Source of the DNA: DATLZM01 sp035559315
Lineage (GTDB): Bacteria > Actinomycetota > UBA4738 > HRBIN12
DNA: 6,553 nt
Assembly: GCA_035559315.1 (NCBI GenBank)
Contig: DATMBJ010000244.1
Span: 1-6,553 of the forward strand
Direction of reading: 5' to 3'
This document shows, piece by piece, positions 3,833-6,553 of this stretch; positions within the stretch are counted from its first letter, which is position 1; every line of letters starts with the position of its first letter. The translations under genes and the position numbers were made by a program. The notes beneath the pieces are model-generated. The model saw only the letters and a program-made list of their open reading frames with translations. It searched no databases and was not told the origin of the DNA.

Positions 3833-6553
3833 ATGGAAGGATGGGTCGAGCCGCCTTCGAGCGTCCTCGTGGGACGGGAGCCCGAGATGGGAGCGCTCCT
3901 CGCGGGGCTGGAGGACGCTCTCTCCGGGCGGGGGCGGCTCTTCCTCCTCTCCGGCGAGCCGGGGATCGGGAAGACGCGGCTCGCCGACGAGGTGGCGGGG
4001 CGGGCCCGGGAGCGGGGCGCCCGCGTGCTGTGGGGGCGCTGCTGGGAGGAGGGCGGCGCCCCACCGTACTGGCCCTGGGTGCAGGTCCTGCGGTCTCTGC
4101 TCCGACGCCGCGGCCCGGAGGACGTCGCAGCCGCTCTCGGACCGGACGTGGTCGACGTGGCCCAGCTGCTGCCGGAGGTCGGTCGGGTCGAGGCCGAGGG
4201 CCCCGTCCCACCCCCGTCCGACCCCGAGGGGGCCCGTTTCCGGCTCTTCGACGCCGCGACGTCGTTCCTGATCAGGCAGGCCGAGGAGCGAGCGCTCGTG
4301 CTGGTCCTCGAGGACCTGCACGCGGCGGACGCGCCGTCGCTCCTGCTCCTGCGGTTCACCGCCGGTGAGATCGGGGAGGCGCCCATCCTCCTCGTGGGCA
4401 CGCTGCGGGACGTGGAGCTGGGGCACGAGCACCCGCTCACCGAGGCGCTCGCGGAGCTGGCCCGTCAGCCGATCTCCCGCCGGCTGGAGCTCCGCGGCCT
4501 CGCCGAGCCCGACGTGGCTCGCTTCATCGAGGCCACGACGGGGACGCCTCCGCCGCCGTCGGTGGTCTCGATGGTGCACGCGCAGACCGAGGGCAACCCT
4601 CTGTTCGTCGGGGAGGTGGTCCGGCTCTTGGCATCCGAGGGCCGACTGGAGCACCCGGTCGACGCCGCCGCGTGGTCGCTCTCCGTCCCCCGGGGCGTCC
4701 GGGACGTGATCGGTCGCCGGCTCTCCCGCCTCTCGAAGGAGTCGGGCCGGGCCCTGAGCCTGGCCTCGGTCCTGGGGCGGGAGTTCGAGCTCGAGACGCT
4801 CGAGCGGCTGTCGGGCCTGTCCACCGAGGAGCTGGGGGAGGTGCTCGACGAGGCCGCCGCGGCCCGGCTCGTAGCCGAGACCCCCGGCGCGCCGGGACGC
4901 CTCCGGTTCACCCACGTGCTGATCCGCGACACCCTCTACGACGAGCTGACGCCGGTGCACCGCGCCAGGCTCCACCGCCGGGCCGGCGAGATCATCGAGG
5001 ACCTGCACCGGTCCCACATCGACGCTCGCCTCCCCGAGCTGGCCCATCACTTCGGCCGGGCCGGCCCGGCGACGGAGGTCGCCGGGCGGGCCGTGGACTA
5101 CGCGCGGAGGGCGGCGGAGGCGGCCCTGCGTTCGCTGGCCTACGAGGAAGCCGTCCGGCTGTTCCGGATGGCGCTCGAGGGTCTGGAGGCGAGCGAGGGC
5201 GACCCGGCGGCGGCGCGCTGCGAGCTCCTCCTGGCGCTCGCCGACGCCCAGGCCCGGGCAGGGGACCTGCCCGGCGCCAAGGAGTCCTACCTGCGGGCGG
5301 CCGACGTCGCCAGGCGGCTGGGGTTGCGGGAGCACCTGGCCCGGGCGGCCGTGGGGTACGGGGGGCGGTTCGTGTGGCCCCGGGCGGGGAGCGACGCTCG
5401 GATGCTCCCCCTGCTGTACGAGGCGCTCGACGCTCTGGGGGACGGGGACCTCGACCTGCGCGTGCGGCTCCTGGCCCGGCTGGCCGGCGCCCTCCGCGAC
5501 GACCCCTCGACCGAGGAGCGGGACCGGCTGAGCCGAGAGGCCGTCGCGCTCGCCCGCCGGCTCGGCGATCCGAGGACCCTCGCCTACGCGCTCTCCGGGC
5601 GGTACGCAGCGATGCTGGGACCGGACCGCCAAGCGGCCGGCGGGGAGATCGCCGCCGATCTCCTGGAGGTGGCGGAGCGAGCCGGAGACCCCGAGATCCT
5701 CTTCGAGGGCCACCTCCACCGGATGATCTTCCTCGTCCGGGAGGGGCGGCTGAGCGAGGCCCACCGCGAGGCCCAGGCGATGGCCGCGATCGCGACCTCC
5801 CTGCGTCAGCCGGCCCAGCTCTGGCTGTCCAGGGCGATCGACGCGATGTTCGCGCTCCTCGAGGGACGGTTCGCGGAGGCCGAGGAGGCGATCGAGGCGG
5901 CGGTCCTCCTCGGCCGCAGGGCGCAGAACTGGGACGCCGAGGTGTTCTCCAGGATCCAGCTGTACGGCCTCCGCAGGGAGCAGGGACGCCTGCACGACGT
6001 GGAGCGCACGATCGAGGCGGCGATCGAGGAGTACCCGACCCGACCGCTGTTCCGGTGCCTGCTGGCTGGCGTCCGCGTGGAACGGGGTGACTCGGAGGCG
6101 GCGCGCGTGATCGTGGATGAGCTCGGCGCGGGAGGCTTCCGGAGCCTGCCGGTGAACAACGACTGGCTCCTCAGCACGGATGTGCTGGCCCAGGTGATCG
6201 CCCAGCTCCGGCATCGCCCCGGGGCCGAGGGGCTGTACGGTCTCCTGCTCCCGTACGCGGACCTCGTCGTCGACACCGCGGAGATGAGCACCGGCTCCGT
6301 TTCCCGCCCCCTCGGCCTGCTCGCCGCGACCCTCGGGCGGTGGGACGAGGCCGAGGGCCACTTCCGCCGGGCGGTCGAGGTGAACGAGCGGATAGGGGCC
6401 CGGCCGTGGGCGGCCCACGCGCGGCACGACCACGCCCGGATGCTCCTGGCCCGGGACGGCCCGGGGGACCGGGAGCGGGCCCTCGAGCTCCTCGCCACCT
6501 GCCTGCGAACGTGCCGGGAGCTGGGGATGGTGGCCCTGGAGGGGAGGTGTGCC
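3833..6553 (+). CDS. Large AAA/STAND ATPase with TPR-like repeats (LuxR/MalT-type regulator architecture), 3' end outside the window
   Basis: The gene starts at 3833 and stays open for 907 codons to the window edge. The N-terminus reads VLVGREPEMGALLAGLEDAL and then Walker A GEPGIGKT (41-48, Lys47). It continues with RVLWGRCWEEGGAPPYWPWV, typical of AAA_16 ATPases in LuxR-family regulators. Walker B is LVLEDLHAAD (157-166, Asp161). A winged-helix-like region follows at about 284-370 (VPRGVRDVIGRRLSRLS, RFTHVLIRDTLYDEL). From about 415 to the end there are Ala/Leu/Arg helical repeats, TPR-like (for example YEEAVRLFRMALEGLEA and WDEAEGHFRRAVEV). Such proteins usually act as ATP-dependent signal switches with a C-terminal output (a LuxR-type HTH or another domain), which is not in this window. 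An in-frame GTG at 3818, just after a TAG stop at 3815-3817, is an alternative start. There is only a weak G-rich sequence upstream of the ATG. It is divergent from pup; a regulatory link is possible but not shown. The signal and targets are unknown. Confidence 0.9.
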   Translation, partial: MEGWVEPPSSVLVGREPEMGALLAGLEDALSGRGRLFLLSGEPGIGKTRLADEVAGRARERGARVLWGRCWEEGGAPPYWPWVQVLRSLLRRRGPEDVAAALGPDVVDVAQLLPEVGRVEAEGPVPPPSDPEGARFRLFDAATSFLIRQAEERALVLVLEDLHAADAPSLLLLRFTAGEIGEAPILLVGTLRDVELGHEHPLTEALAELARQPISRRLELRGLAEPDVARFIEATTGTPPPPSVVSMVHAQTEGNPLFVGEVVRLLASEGRLEHPVDAAAWSLSVPRGVRDVIGRRLSRLSKESGRALSLASVLGREFELETLERLSGLSTEELGEVLDEAAAARLVAETPGAPGRLRFTHVLIRDTLYDELTPVHRARLHRRAGEIIEDLHRSHIDARLPELAHHFGRAGPATEVAGRAVDYARRAAEAALRSLAYEEAVRLFRMALEGLEASEGDPAAARCELLLALADAQARAGDLPGAKESYLRAADVARRLGLREHLARAAVGYGGRFVWPRAGSDARMLPLLYEALDALGDGDLDLRVRLLARLAGALRDDPSTEERDRLSREAVALARRLGDPRTLAYALSGRYAAMLGPDRQAAGGEIAADLLEVAERAGDPEILFEGHLHRMIFLVREGRLSEAHREAQAMAAIATSLRQPAQLWLSRAIDAMFALLEGRFAEAEEAIEAAVLLGRRAQNWDAEVFSRIQLYGLRREQGRLHDVERTIEAAIEEYPTRPLFRCLLAGVRVERGDSEAARVIVDELGAGGFRSLPVNNDWLLSTDVLAQVIAQLRHRPGAEGLYGLLLPYADLVVDTAEMSTGSVSRPLGLLAATLGRWDEAEGHFRRAVEVNERIGARPWAAHARHDHARMLLARDGPGDRERALELLATCLRTCRELGMVALEGRCA

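Noticed and set aside
4672..6090. Long plus-strand open frame inside the ATPase gene in another frame
   Set aside because: It is Gly/Arg/Pro-rich and overlaps the frame with Walker motifs and TPR-like helices, so it is a GC artefact.
3416..6433. Open frame of about 1005 codons on the minus strand running antisense through the ATPase gene into pup
   Set aside because: Only its last 64 codons look like a protein (Pup). The rest is low-complexity Arg/Pro/Gly sequence created by GC-rich codons on the opposite strand, where the plus frame has clear ATPase motifs.

Overview
This is a very GC-rich window (well above 70% GC by eye) whose codons almost all end in G or C. It most likely comes from an actinomycetote, probably an uncultured one. 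The best evidence is a clear Pup gene (prokaryotic ubiquitin-like protein) and the recO-uppS gene order familiar from Mycobacterium and Streptomyces. Pup also occurs in a few other phyla, so the phylum is likely but not proven.

Layout. (1) At the left edge is a plus-strand multi-pass membrane protein with a DUF5658-like C-terminal half; its reading frame is open to the window edge, so its start is missing. (2) A plus-strand coiled-coil protein of unknown function (863-1387) follows, with a strong ribosome binding site. (3) It converges on the minus-strand pair recO-uppS, and a hairpin that includes the uppS stop codon separates the two convergent units. recO and uppS overlap by four bases (GTGA). 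(4) Upstream of recO, on the same strand, are a strong GC hairpin, a broken gene joining a TPR-type N-terminus to a cupin-type C-terminal tail in two different frames, and an intact 64-residue Pup gene ending in Gly-Gly-Glu. (5) Divergent from pup, after about 220 bases that contain a long imperfect inverted repeat, a large plus-strand AAA/STAND ATPase with TPR-like repeats (LuxR/MalT-type regulator architecture) starts at 3833 and runs off the right edge with at least 907 codons.

How the genes relate. RecO (recombinational repair) and UppS (undecaprenyl or related polyprenyl diphosphate for cell-wall synthesis) form a tight housekeeping operon. Pup tags proteins for the bacterial proteasome. 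Its usual partners (dop, prcB, prcA, pafA, mpa/arc) are not in this window, so this pup sits apart from the canonical cluster, at least on the side shown. Its C-terminal Glu means it would not need deamidation before ligation. The large ATPase may be a signal-responsive regulator, but its output domain lies outside the window.

Nothing here is clearly a new biological system. The points most worth a second look are the isolated GGE-type pup, the frame-shifted TPR/cupin chimera beside it, the likely leaderless GTG start of recO inside a much longer spurious frame, and the structured spacer between pup and the ATPase.
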